Shown here piece by piece: positions 23,885-32,214 of a stretch of 64,000 nt of DNA. Source of the stretch: Janthinobacterium sp. CG3. GTDB taxonomy: Bacteria; Pseudomonadota; Gammaproteobacteria; Burkholderiales; Burkholderiaceae_D. The DNA is taken from assembly GCF_000344615.1 (NCBI RefSeq), contig NZ_KB467824.1, positions 2,785,963 to 2,849,962 of the forward strand, read 5' to 3'. A program made the translations under genes and the position numbers. The notes below the pieces were generated by a model. It did not search any database, was not told where the DNA came from, and saw nothing but the letters and a program-made list of their open reading frames with translations. How positions within the stretch are numbered: position 1 is the first letter of the stretch; each line of letters opens with the position of its first letter.

Positions 23885-25044
23885 ACTTCGTCACCAAGCA
23901 AATGCCGACCGGCGAACTGACGCTGAAGGTCGACGAGGCGCGCTTCCCGCTGAACTGGCTGATCGGCTTCGCCGCGCGCGCCAACGCCAAGCGCGGCTTC
24001 CTATTCCTGTCCAAGGTGCTGGGCAAGCACTGGCCGGTGACGCCGCGGGCGATGGACATGATCCACTCCGACCTGGCCGGGCAAATCCCGCCCAGCCTGC
24101 CCGGCCCGGTGGTCTTCATCGCCATGGCGGAAACCGCGATCGGCCTCGGCCAGGGCGTCTTCGAGGCCTACCTGCGCGACAACCCGGGCCGCAGCGCGCT
24201 GTTCCTGCACAGCTCGCGCTACCGCGTCGGCAGCGTGCCCTTCTTCGAATTCGAGGAATCGCACAGCCACGCGCCGCGCCAGTTCCTGCACCTGTCCGAG
24301 CGCGCCGCGCAGCTGTTCGCGCTGGCGCGCAGCCTGGTGCTGGTCGACGACGAGGCCAGCACCGGCAACACCTTCGTCAACCTGGCCGCCGTCTGCCGCG
24401 CGCGCAACCCGAACATCGAGCGCATCCACCTGGCCGTCATCACCAACTTCATGGGCCGCGAGGCCAACGCCGAGCTGACCCCGCGCTTCGGCGTGCCGAC
24501 CACGGTCGGCGCCACGCTGTCGGGCCACTACAGCTTCGTCAACGGCCCGGCGCCGGCGCCGCTGGCCGCGCCGGCCCAGTTGTTCGACGCCGACGCCGAG
24601 CGCGGCGCCAGCGCCGCCTTCGGGCGCATCGGCGTCGAGCGCGCGCTGGCGGCCCCGCACGCGCTGGCCGTGCGCCTGGCCCGGGAAATCGGCGCCGGCG
24701 AATCGGTGCTGGTACTCGGCACCGGCGAATTCATGCACCCGGCCTTCCTGCTGGCGCGCGAACTCGAAGCGCTCGGCAAGCACGTGCTGGTGCAGTCGAC
24801 CACCCGCTCGCCGATCCTGTCGTGGGGCTCGGTTGGACATATCGTCAGCTGCCCCGACAACTACGGCGAGGGCATCGCCAACTACCTCTACAATGTCGCG
24901 GCGGGCCAGTACCAACACGTCTTCATCTGCCACGAAACCCCGCTGTGCGACGCCCTCACCCAATTGGCCGGCCAGCTCGACGGCCGCCTGTTCCACTTCC
25001 AGTCAGAGACCCAAATTGAAGAAATTCCTGTTCGTCGACCTTGA
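23881..25044 (+). CDS. Phosphoribosyltransferase-domain protein with C-terminal TRSP domain
   Basis: The 387-residue protein has a PRTase fold whose PRPP loop is visible as LVLVDDEASTGNT (about 155-167). It also has a C-terminal Rossmann-like TRSP domain containing the name-giving TTRSPILSWG (about 312-321) and GTGEFMHPAFLLARELE. This PRTase_2-TRSP layout is characteristic of Ter-associated loci. It is expected to transfer a phosphoribosyl group from PRPP to an unknown base or to do the reverse. It overlaps the upstream gene by 4 bases and the downstream HAD gene by 29 bases, so all three are coupled. Confidence 0.86.
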   Translation: MNFVTKQMPTGELTLKVDEARFPLNWLIGFAARANAKRGFLFLSKVLGKHWPVTPRAMDMIHSDLAGQIPPSLPGPVVFIAMAETAIGLGQGVFEAYLRDNPGRSALFLHSSRYRVGSVPFFEFEESHSHAPRQFLHLSERAAQLFALARSLVLVDDEASTGNTFVNLAAVCRARNPNIERIHLAVITNFMGREANAELTPRFGVPTTVGATLSGHYSFVNGPAPAPLAAPAQLFDADAERGASAAFGRIGVERALAAPHALAVRLAREIGAGESVLVLGTGEFMHPAFLLARELEALGKHVLVQSTTRSPILSWGSVGHIVSCPDNYGEGIANYLYNVAAGQYQHVFICHETPLCDALTQLAGQLDGRLFHFQSETQIEEIPVRRP

Positions 25045-25768
25045 CGACACCCTGTTCCAAACCCCGAAAAAATGCGCCGCCGAAGTGGCGCTGGAGCCGG
25101 CCGCCTATCTGAAAAACGGCGAGGCGTGCTCGTATACGACGCCGCGCCAGCGCGCCTTCACCGAGTTCGCCAACCGCGAGATGACGCTGATTCCGGCCAC
25201 CGCGCGCAACGCCGACGCCTTTGGCCGGGTCAAGCTGCCGTTCGCCAGTTACGCCGTGCTGGACTACGGCGGGGTGGTGCTGCAACCGGGCGGCGCGCTC
25301 GACGCCGGCTGGCTCGACCTGATGCGCGCCGACATGCACGTGGCGCTGCCCGGCCTGCGCGAGGCGATGGACGTCATCGACGATTTCCAGGTCAAGCTGG
25401 GCCGGCCGTCCCGCGCCCGCCTGATCGAGGACTACGCGACGCCGTTCTACATCGTCATCAAGGACCACGAGGCCAACGCCGAGCGGCTCGCCGAGATCGA
25501 GATGGAAGTGCTGCGCCCGTGGGTCGACGGCCCCGGCGCCGACTACTTCATCCACCGCAACGGCAACAACCTGGCGCTGCTGCCGCAAACGCTGAACAAG
25601 GCGCGCGCGGTGGCCTACCTGCGCGCCGAGCTGGAGGCCGAGCACGGCCCCATCCTCAGCTTCGGCATGGGCGACAGCCGCTCGGACGCGCGCTTCATGG
25701 CCGCCTGCGACTACGCCATCATCCCCAACGGCACCCAGCTGGCGGCCCTGACGGTGGCGGCCCTATGA
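25016..25768 (+). CDS. HAD-superfamily hydrolase of the Ter module
   Basis: The 250-residue protein begins MKKFLFVDLDDTLFQT using a TTG start at 25016, the only start that preserves HAD motif I (DLDDT, nucleophile Asp9). Motif IV is visible as FGMGDSRSDARFM near 220-232, and Lys in FYIVIKDHEAN may serve motif III. It likely dephosphorylates a small phosphorylated intermediate. The gene overlaps its predecessor by 29 bases, and its stop overlaps the next ATG by 4. The rare TTG start inside the upstream coding region suggests deliberately low, coupled expression. Confidence 0.85.
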   Translation: MKKFLFVDLDDTLFQTPKKCAAEVALEPAAYLKNGEACSYTTPRQRAFTEFANREMTLIPATARNADAFGRVKLPFASYAVLDYGGVVLQPGGALDAGWLDLMRADMHVALPGLREAMDVIDDFQVKLGRPSRARLIEDYATPFYIVIKDHEANAERLAEIEMEVLRPWVDGPGADYFIHRNGNNLALLPQTLNKARAVAYLRAELEAEHGPILSFGMGDSRSDARFMAACDYAIIPNGTQLAALTVAAL

Positions 25769-26856
25769 CGTTCAGCGGCAGCTACCGCGCCGGGGACGTC
25801 AGCTTCCTGCTCAAACCGATCGGCGTCGAACCTATCCTCGACCTGGACGAAAAGGAGCGCCTGATCCAGTCCGGCCGGCGCCACTACAGCGAAATGCTGT
25901 CGCCGGAGTCGCTGCCGTCGCCGGCCTACCTGGCGCTGTTCCGCGACGCCTTCGCGGCCAACCGCCAGCGCATGGCGCGCGATTGCCTGCGCCTGGCCGC
26001 GCTGATCGCGGCGCGCCGCGACGGCGCCATCACGCTGGTGTCGCTGGCGCGCGCCGGCACCCCGGTCGGCGTCATCCTCGGCCACCTGCTGCGGCGCGTC
26101 TTCGGGCGCGAGTGCAGCCACTACTCGGTGTCGATCATCCGCGACCGCGGCGTCGACGAAGTGGCGCTGCGGCACATCCTGCGGCAGGGCCATAGCGCCG
26201 AATCGATCGTCTTCATCGACGGCTGGACCGGCAAGGGCGTGATCTCGCGCGAACTGCGCCAGGCCGTCGACGGCTTCAACGCGCGCCACCGCAGCGCCGT
26301 CGACGGCGGCCTGTACGTGCTGTGCGACCTGGCCGGCACGGCCGCCTGCGCCGCCTCCGGCGACGACTACCTGATCCCGTCGAGCATTTTGAACGCCACC
26401 GTCTCGGGCCTGGTCAGCCGCTCGGTGCTGAACCAGGCGATCGGCCCGGACGACTTCCACGGCTGCGTCTACTACGAGCAGTTCGCCGCCCACGACCAGT
26501 CGCGCCAGTTCGCCGACGGCCTGGTCGGCGACGCCGTCGCGCTGGCCGCGGCCGAAGGCGTGCCGGCGGCGCAGGCGCTGGACGCGCGCGCCGCCGCCGC
26601 CACCTCGGCGGCCTACATGGCGCAGGCGCAGCGGCGCTACGGCATCGACGACGTCAACCTGGTCAAGCCCGGCATCGGCGAAGCGACCCGGGTGCTGCTG
26701 CGGCGCGTGCCGCAGCGCCTGATCGTGCGCGACGCCGACGCGCCGGACGTGGCGCACCTGTGCCTGCTGGCGGCCGAAAAATCGATACCACTAACAATAG
26801 ATGCAACGCTGCCCTACCAGGCGGCCGCCCTGATCAGGAGCGCAGTCGATGGATAA
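25765..26856 (+). CDS. StiP/PRTase_1-family protein
   Basis: The 363-residue protein matches the family labelled either cysteine protease StiP or PRTase_1. Its N-terminus (SGSYRAGDVSFLLKPI) and ITLVSLARAGTPVGVIL are typical, and VFIDGWTGKGVISREL (about 148-163) looks like a PRPP-binding loop, favouring a phosphoribosyltransferase-type role over a protease. With the PRTase-TRSP gene it provides the second PRTase of the predicted pathway. It overlaps the HAD gene by 4 bases and the following lyase gene by 8. Confidence 0.84.
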   Translation: MTFSGSYRAGDVSFLLKPIGVEPILDLDEKERLIQSGRRHYSEMLSPESLPSPAYLALFRDAFAANRQRMARDCLRLAALIAARRDGAITLVSLARAGTPVGVILGHLLRRVFGRECSHYSVSIIRDRGVDEVALRHILRQGHSAESIVFIDGWTGKGVISRELRQAVDGFNARHRSAVDGGLYVLCDLAGTAACAASGDDYLIPSSILNATVSGLVSRSVLNQAIGPDDFHGCVYYEQFAAHDQSRQFADGLVGDAVALAAAEGVPAAQALDARAAAATSAAYMAQAQRRYGIDDVNLVKPGIGEATRVLLRRVPQRLIVRDADAPDVAHLCLLAAEKSIPLTIDATLPYQAAALIRSAVDG

Positions 26857-27883
26857 CCCGAGCTACCAGCACAGCGCGCACAAGCCGGCGCTGGGCGCCT
26901 CGCTGTACGTGCCGAGCACCCACAAGGACTTGCTGGCGATCGCCAACGGCGACAAGCTGGAGCACCTGCGCTCGCTGATCCTGTGCACCGAGGACGCGGT
27001 CGCCGAGCGCGACCTGAGCTACGCGCTGTTCAACTTGTCGCTGGCGCTGCAAAACATGGGCGAGGAATCGGACTCGCTGCGCTTCGTGCGCGTGCGCAAC
27101 CCCGAAGTGATGGCGCGCGTGCTGGCGATGCCGGGCGCGCACAAGCTGACCGGCTTCGTGCTGCCGAAAACCACCCGCCACAACTTCGAGCAGTATTTCG
27201 CCCAGGTGCGCCACACCCAGCACCTGTTGATGCCGACGCTGGAAACGGCCGAGGTCTTCGACGACGAGGAAATGAAGCTGTTTTGCCGCTGCCTGAGCGC
27301 GCCGCAGGTGCGCCCGCGCATCCTGGCGCTGCGCATCGGCGGCAACGACCTGCTGGCGCTGCTGGGGCTGCGCCGCCCCACCAGCGGCACCATCTACCAG
27401 ACCCCGCTGGGACAGGTGATCGGCCGGCTGATCACCACGTTCCGGCCGCACGGCATCCCGCTCACCGCGCCGGTGTTCGAGCACTTGTCGCAGGGCGCCT
27501 GGCTGGACGCCGAGGTGGCGCAGGACCTGGCCCACGGCATGATAGCCAAAACCGCGATCCATCCCGACCAGGTGCCGCACATCGAGCGCCACTACCAGGT
27601 GGCGCAATCGGACATCGAACTGGCGCTGCGCATCATCGACCCGGACAGCCCGGCGGTGTTCCGCATGCAGGAATCGATGTGCGAAGTGGCCACCCACAGC
27701 AGCTGGGCGCAGCAAATCATCGAACAGGCGCGCCTGTTCGGCATCCGCCACGCTAATGATAGTATAGGCAATATTAGCAACCACGCCAGCCAGGGCCAGG
27801 GCCACGACGGCGGCGCCGGCCCGGAGGCCGCGCCGCACGGCCAGCCGCAGACACCGACCACACAAGGGAGTGTACGACCATGA
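26849..27883 (+). CDS. HpcH/HpaI aldolase/citrate-lyase-family protein
   Basis: The 344-residue TIM-barrel protein shows the citrate lyase beta/HpcH pattern: SLYVPSTHKDLLAIANGDK, LILCTEDAV, RFVRVRNPE, GFVLPKT, LMPTLETAEVF and KTAIHPDQVPHIE. Such enzymes make or break C-C bonds in Mg-dependent acyl-CoA or keto-acid chemistry. In the Ter module it is the carbon-carbon lyase of the proposed nucleoside-like pathway. The extreme C-terminus (about 310-344) is low-complexity. It overlaps the StiP gene by 8 bases and the TerA-like gene by 4 (ATGA). Confidence 0.86.
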   Translation: MDNPSYQHSAHKPALGASLYVPSTHKDLLAIANGDKLEHLRSLILCTEDAVAERDLSYALFNLSLALQNMGEESDSLRFVRVRNPEVMARVLAMPGAHKLTGFVLPKTTRHNFEQYFAQVRHTQHLLMPTLETAEVFDDEEMKLFCRCLSAPQVRPRILALRIGGNDLLALLGLRRPTSGTIYQTPLGQVIGRLITTFRPHGIPLTAPVFEHLSQGAWLDAEVAQDLAHGMIAKTAIHPDQVPHIERHYQVAQSDIELALRIIDPDSPAVFRMQESMCEVATHSSWAQQIIEQARLFGIRHANDSIGNISNHASQGQGHDGGAGPEAAPHGQPQTPTTQGSVRP

Positions 27884-29133
27884 GCAATTTCAACCGAGGA
27901 CAAAAAGGCAAGCTGGCCGAACTGGGCCTGGGCGATGCCTTCGCCGCCACGCTGCAGATCGCCGCCGGCGCCATCGACGTCGACGTCAGCTGCTTCGGGC
28001 TGGACGCCAACGGCCAACTGTCGGACGACCGCTATATGGTCTTCTTCAACCAGAAGAGCGCGCCGGACAACGCGGTGACGCTGCAACTGGGCGAGGCCGG
28101 CAAGGCTGTGTTCCAGCTCGACCTGGCGCGCCTGCCGGCCAGCATCGACAAGCTGGTGTTTACCGCCGCCAGCGACCAGGGCAGCATGCGCGCGCTGGGC
28201 CCGTCCTCGCTGACGCTGGGCCAGGGCAACCTGAGCTTCGCCTTTTCCGGCGCCGACTTCGTCGACGAGAAAGCCGTCATCGTCGGCGAAATCTACCGGC
28301 GCGACGGCGCCTGGCGCTTTGGCGCCGTCGGCCAGGGCTTCTCCGGCGGCCTGGCGGCGCTGCTGAAACACTTCGGCGGCAGCGAAGCGACGTCGACACC
28401 GGCGCCCGCTGCCGCCGCGCCTCCGGCACCGGCGGCCGCGCCCGCGCCCGAGGCGAAAAAAATCTCGCTATCGAAAATCCGGCTGGAAAAGACCGGCGAC
28501 AAAATTTCGCTCGACAAGCGCGACAGCCAGGGCTACGGCCGCATCCGCGTCAACCTGAACTGGAACCGCGGCGGCACGGCGACGACGCCGGCGAAAGCCG
28601 AGCCGGCCGGCTTCATGGGCAAACTATTTAGCAAAGTGGGCGGCGGCGGCGCCAACGGCGTCGACCTCGACATCGGCTGCCTGTTTGAAATGAGCGACGG
28701 CGCCAAAAGCGCGGTGCAAGCGCTGGGCAACACCTGGGGCGCCTACGACCAGCCGCCCTACATCCACCTGGAGGCGGACGACCGCACCGGCACCGTCAGC
28801 ACCGGCGAAAACCTGTTCATCAACGGCGTCCACTTCGACCGCATCAAGCGCGTGCTGATCTACTCCTTCATCTACCAGGGCGTGCCGAACTGGGCCGCGA
28901 CGGACGCCATGGTGAGCATCGAGATTCCGGGCCAGCCGTCGGTCGAAGTCAAACTCGACAGCGACAGCCGGCACATGATGTGCGCCATCGCCATGCTGGA
29001 GAACAAGGGCGGCAACCTGCAAGTGACCAAGCTGGTGGAGTACTTCGGCGGCGAAGGCAAGAAAACCGCCCACCAACTGATGGACGAACGCTACGGCTTC
29101 GGCCTGAACTGGTCGGCCGGCCGCAAAGACTAA
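27880..29133 (+). CDS. TerD-TerA fusion-type tellurium resistance protein
   Basis: The 417-residue protein has two parts. Residues about 1-168 form a TerD-like domain (VDVSCFGLDANGQLSDDRYM, VGEIYRRDGAWRFGAVGQGF). An Ala/Pro linker (about 170-192) joins it to a TerA-type domain (about 195-417; RIRVNLNWNR, VDLDIGCLFEMSDG, LFINGVHFDRIKRVLIYSF). E. coli TerA is similar in overall length. It ends the coupled biosynthetic run, tying enzymes and Ca-binding stress proteins into one transcript. Annotators may call it TerA or TerD-family. Confidence 0.88.
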   Translation: MSNFNRGQKGKLAELGLGDAFAATLQIAAGAIDVDVSCFGLDANGQLSDDRYMVFFNQKSAPDNAVTLQLGEAGKAVFQLDLARLPASIDKLVFTAASDQGSMRALGPSSLTLGQGNLSFAFSGADFVDEKAVIVGEIYRRDGAWRFGAVGQGFSGGLAALLKHFGGSEATSTPAPAAAAPPAPAAAPAPEAKKISLSKIRLEKTGDKISLDKRDSQGYGRIRVNLNWNRGGTATTPAKAEPAGFMGKLFSKVGGGGANGVDLDIGCLFEMSDGAKSAVQALGNTWGAYDQPPYIHLEADDRTGTVSTGENLFINGVHFDRIKRVLIYSFIYQGVPNWAATDAMVSIEIPGQPSVEVKLDSDSRHMMCAIAMLENKGGNLQVTKLVEYFGGEGKKTAHQLMDERYGFGLNWSAGRKD

Positions 29134-29155
29134 GCATCCCATAGAAAGGCAGACC

Positions 29156-29527
29156 ATGACCACCAGCAAACGCATCACGTTCACCCTGATCGGCGTCGCC
29201 GCCGCCGCGCTGGCGCTGTTCTGCGCCTACACCTGGATCGCGCTCAGCGTCACCTATTCGGAAGGCGAGCGCGCCGGCTTCCTGCAGAAATTCTCCAAAC
29301 GGGGCTGGGTCTGCAAGACCTGGGAAGGCGAAATCATGCTGACGACGCTGCCGGGCGCGGTGCCGGAAAAATTCCAGTTCAGCGTGCGCGACGACGCCGT
29401 GGCCAAGCAATTCCTGGCCGCGACCGGCCAACGCGTGCTGCTCAGCTACGCCCAGCACAAAGGCGTCCCGACCGACTGCTTCGGCGAAACCGAATACTAC
29501 GCCGAAAAAGTCCACATAGTCCCATAA
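29156..29527 (+). CDS. Small membrane-anchored conserved hypothetical protein
   Basis: The 123-residue protein has one N-terminal membrane helix (about 8-30, ITFTLIGVAAAALALFCAYTW) and a small soluble domain with SYSEGERAGFLQKFS-like sequence and two Cys (WVCKTWEGE, TDCFGE). I recognise the type as a conserved family in these bacteria but know no function for it. AGAAAGGC precedes the ATG, 22 bases after the TerA-like stop, so it may be the last gene of the Ter transcript. Confidence 0.75.
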   Translation: MTTSKRITFTLIGVAAAALALFCAYTWIALSVTYSEGERAGFLQKFSKRGWVCKTWEGEIMLTTLPGAVPEKFQFSVRDDAVAKQFLAATGQRVLLSYAQHKGVPTDCFGETEYYAEKVHIVP

Positions 29528-29569
29528 CGCGACCCAGGTGGCATGAAGTTGGCGCGTCGTAGGGCGTTT

Positions 29570-31996
29570 TTAACGCGCTTGCCAGTCGTGGCTGGAGGCT
29601 TCGCTTGACTGGGTCAGGCGCGCGATCATTTCGCGGGCGATCATTTCGGATTGGGCGCGCTCGGTTTTGGCGCGCGCGGCGGCGATGGCGGACGAAAAAT
29701 CGCCCTCCTCCACGCGCTGGCTGGCCACGTGCTCGGCTTGCAGCTTTTCCTGCAGCTCCGCCAGGGCCTGTTCTTCCGCTTGCAGGCGGCGGCTTTCCAG
29801 CGCCAGCAGTTGTTGTTTCGCCGCGGCCATCGCGCGGGTCGCGTCGGCCACCTTGCGTTGCAGCGCGGCGTGTTCTTGCGCGCCGGCCAGCAGGATTTTC
29901 TGCGCTTCGCATTTCTCGACGCTAGCCTGGTACGCGTCCTGTTCGGCCAGTTCGCGCTGGCGCTCGGCCTCGGCGTTTTCCCGCTCGACCAGCGCGCGCG
30001 CCGCCGCTTGCGCCGCCGCGTTCCTTTCCGCTTCGACGCGGGCGGCGATCGCTTGCAGCGCGCGCTCTTCGGCTGCGCTGGTCTGGCGCTGCAGCAGCAA
30101 ATGCTCTTCCTTCAGCGCCAGCGTCTGGCGTTCGGCCTGCACGAAGGCCTGTTGCGAGGCCAGCAGCGCTTGTTCCGACGCCAGCAGGGCCGCCGCCGTT
30201 TGCGCCTTGTCCTGTTCGGCGCGGGTGCGTTCGCCATGCACCTGGCCCAGCTCGACCGCCAGCTTGGCCTGGGCCTGGGCCGCTTGCGCCGCCAATGCCT
30301 TTTGTTCCGCCTCGATGGCGCTCTGCTCGGCGATCACCCGCGCCGCGGCCGCTTGCTTGTCGGCCGCCTCTTGCAGGCGCATTTCGGCGTCCTGCTGCGC
30401 GCGCAGCGCCTGTACCGCGTCCTGTTCGGACTGGATGCGCGCCTGCGCGGCGGCCGCGGCCACCTGTTCGGCGTCGAGCCGCTCGTTCATGCTGGCCAGC
30501 GCCAGGTGTTCGGCGGCGCCGCGTTCGCGCTCGGCCGCCAGCAGGCGCACGGCCTGCGCGGCTTTTTGCTGCGCCAGCGCGGCGTTCGCGCCGCTCTCCT
30601 CAACTTGGGCGGCGATGGCCAGCACTTCGGTTTGCGCGGCCGCGTTTTGGCTTGCCGCCAGTTCGACGCCGGCGCGCGCCAGGCTCTCGCGCTCCTGCGC
30701 CAGGCGGGTGGCGCGCTGCCGCTCGTCGAGTTCCTGCACGGCGGCGGCGGCGGCGGCGGCTTCGGCGGCCTGCAGCAGGCGCGCCTGTTCCATCGCGTTG
30801 GCCTCGGCCTCGACTTTGGCGTGGCCCTGGATTTCGGCTTCCTGCTCGGCGGCGACGCGCGCCAGCGCCACCGCGCGCAACTGGCGGTCCACTTCGATGC
30901 GCGCCTCGGTCGCGGCCAGGATGCGCAGGTCGGCGTCGCGGCGCGCTTCGGCGCTGGCGGCGGCCACCATTTCCAGGCGCTCGCGGTGGATCGCCGCGTC
31001 GCGCACTTCTTTTTCCGTTTGCAGGCGCAGGCGCAGCGATTGCGCGGCGTGGCGTTCCGATTCGGCCTGGGCCAGCGCGATCGCCTCGCGTTCCTGTTCC
31101 AGGTGGGCCAGCGCGCGCGCCTCTTCCAGCGCGCGCACTTCGGCGGCGGCGCGGTTGAAGGCCGACTCCAGGGCGACCTGGTCGGCGCGTTCGCGCTGCA
31201 TGGTCAATTCGAGCGCCTCATTTTCGGCCTGGGCCAGCATCTGCGCGGTCTGCCGCGCGCCGTAGGCGTGCCGCTCGCGCTCGCGCGCCAGCACCGCCAG
31301 GCGCGCGTCGGCCGAGGCGATGCCGACCATTTCCTCTTTCGCCGCCTGTACCGCGGCGACCCGCTCGACCGCTTGCAGGCGGGTCTGCTCGGTTTGCACT
31401 TGCAGCTCGTCGGCGGCGCGCGCGGCCTGCTCGGCCAGCGCCGACTCGGCGGCGTTCTGCTCGCTGGCGCGGCGGCGGTTTTCCTGTTCGGCCTTGGCGC
31501 GCTGCTCGGCGGCCAGGCGGATCTGCGTGTCCGATTCGACGCGGGCGCGCAGTTCGGCGGTTTCCAGCCTGACCGCTTCGAGCCGGGCCTCGCTGGCCTG
31601 GGCCGCCGCGCGCATGGTTTCCAGGCGGTCGCGGTTGGCGGCGATCGACTCCTCGGCGGCCCGCGCGTTTTGTTGGGCGGCGGCGGCGGCGGCGCTGTCG
31701 ATGGCGGCGCGGTCCTCGGCCAGCACGCGCACGCGCGCTTCGGCCATGGCCCGGCTTTCGGCGGCGCAGGTGGCTTTGGCCTCGGCTTCGACGCGGGCGA
31801 TCGCTTCGTGGATCGCCTTCATTTCCATTTGCGCGCGCCCGGGCGCGGCGGCCGGGGCCGCTTCGGCGGCGGCGGGCAAGGCGGCCGGCTCGGCCTCATG
31901 CAGCGGGCAGTCCAGCACCATGTCGTCCTGCGCGTCGCTGGACGAGTATGCGACGGTGAGTGTGGCGCCTTGGCGATCTGCCTGTTGTGCTTGCAT
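29570..31996 (-). CDS. Large Ala/Glu-rich coiled-coil protein
   Basis: The 808-residue protein is almost wholly helical coiled coil: dense Ala, Glu, Gln and Arg with heptad-like runs (VEAEAKATCAAESRAMAEAR, LLASEQALLASQQAFVQAER) from about residue 55 to 780. No signal peptide, membrane helix or enzymatic motif is visible. The start is taken at 31996 (MQAQQADRQG) with GAGAAA upstream; a longer form from 32086 would add an Arg-rich, unlikely N-terminus. The opposite strand also has a long open frame, but that translation is an Arg/Gly/Leu shadow. It converges on the Ter module with a 42-base gap. A structural or scaffold role is likely; precise function unknown. Confidence 0.75.
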   Translation of the reverse strand: MQAQQADRQGATLTVAYSSSDAQDDMVLDCPLHEAEPAALPAAAEAAPAAAPGRAQMEMKAIHEAIARVEAEAKATCAAESRAMAEARVRVLAEDRAAIDSAAAAAAQQNARAAEESIAANRDRLETMRAAAQASEARLEAVRLETAELRARVESDTQIRLAAEQRAKAEQENRRRASEQNAAESALAEQAARAADELQVQTEQTRLQAVERVAAVQAAKEEMVGIASADARLAVLARERERHAYGARQTAQMLAQAENEALELTMQRERADQVALESAFNRAAAEVRALEEARALAHLEQEREAIALAQAESERHAAQSLRLRLQTEKEVRDAAIHRERLEMVAAASAEARRDADLRILAATEARIEVDRQLRAVALARVAAEQEAEIQGHAKVEAEANAMEQARLLQAAEAAAAAAAVQELDERQRATRLAQERESLARAGVELAASQNAAAQTEVLAIAAQVEESGANAALAQQKAAQAVRLLAAERERGAAEHLALASMNERLDAEQVAAAAAQARIQSEQDAVQALRAQQDAEMRLQEAADKQAAAARVIAEQSAIEAEQKALAAQAAQAQAKLAVELGQVHGERTRAEQDKAQTAAALLASEQALLASQQAFVQAERQTLALKEEHLLLQRQTSAAEERALQAIAARVEAERNAAAQAAARALVERENAEAERQRELAEQDAYQASVEKCEAQKILLAGAQEHAALQRKVADATRAMAAAKQQLLALESRRLQAEEQALAELQEKLQAEHVASQRVEEGDFSSAIAAARAKTERAQSEMIAREMIARLTQSSEASSHDWQAR

Positions 31997-32119
31997 GAGT
32001 TTCTCGCTGTGTTGGTGTGTTCCGTGGTGTTGCCGGAATTTCTTAACTCCTATTATGGCTGCGCGGCGGCGCCGGCGGAATGGCAAGCAGAGAGGGGTTT
32101 ACCGTTCATTTCGGCTGTT

Positions 32120-32200
32120 TGGCGGCCGAATCCGACGCCGGCCCTCTGCCGACGCCAGCCGGGTTACGCCGTTCCGGCTAACCCGATCTACGAAAATCAC
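32120..32200. repeat. Dispersed palindromic repeat, family A, copy 2
   Basis: The element includes AATCCGACGCCGGCC, GACGCCAGCCGGGTTA and a CGGGTTA/TAACCCG palindrome (32160-32166 with 32179-32185). It is clearly homologous to the element at 44212-44300, sharing AATCCGACGCCGG and GACGCCAG before the GGGTT palindrome and GAAAATC after it. Confidence 0.75.
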
Positions 32201-32214
32201 GCTGCCTTGACGGC

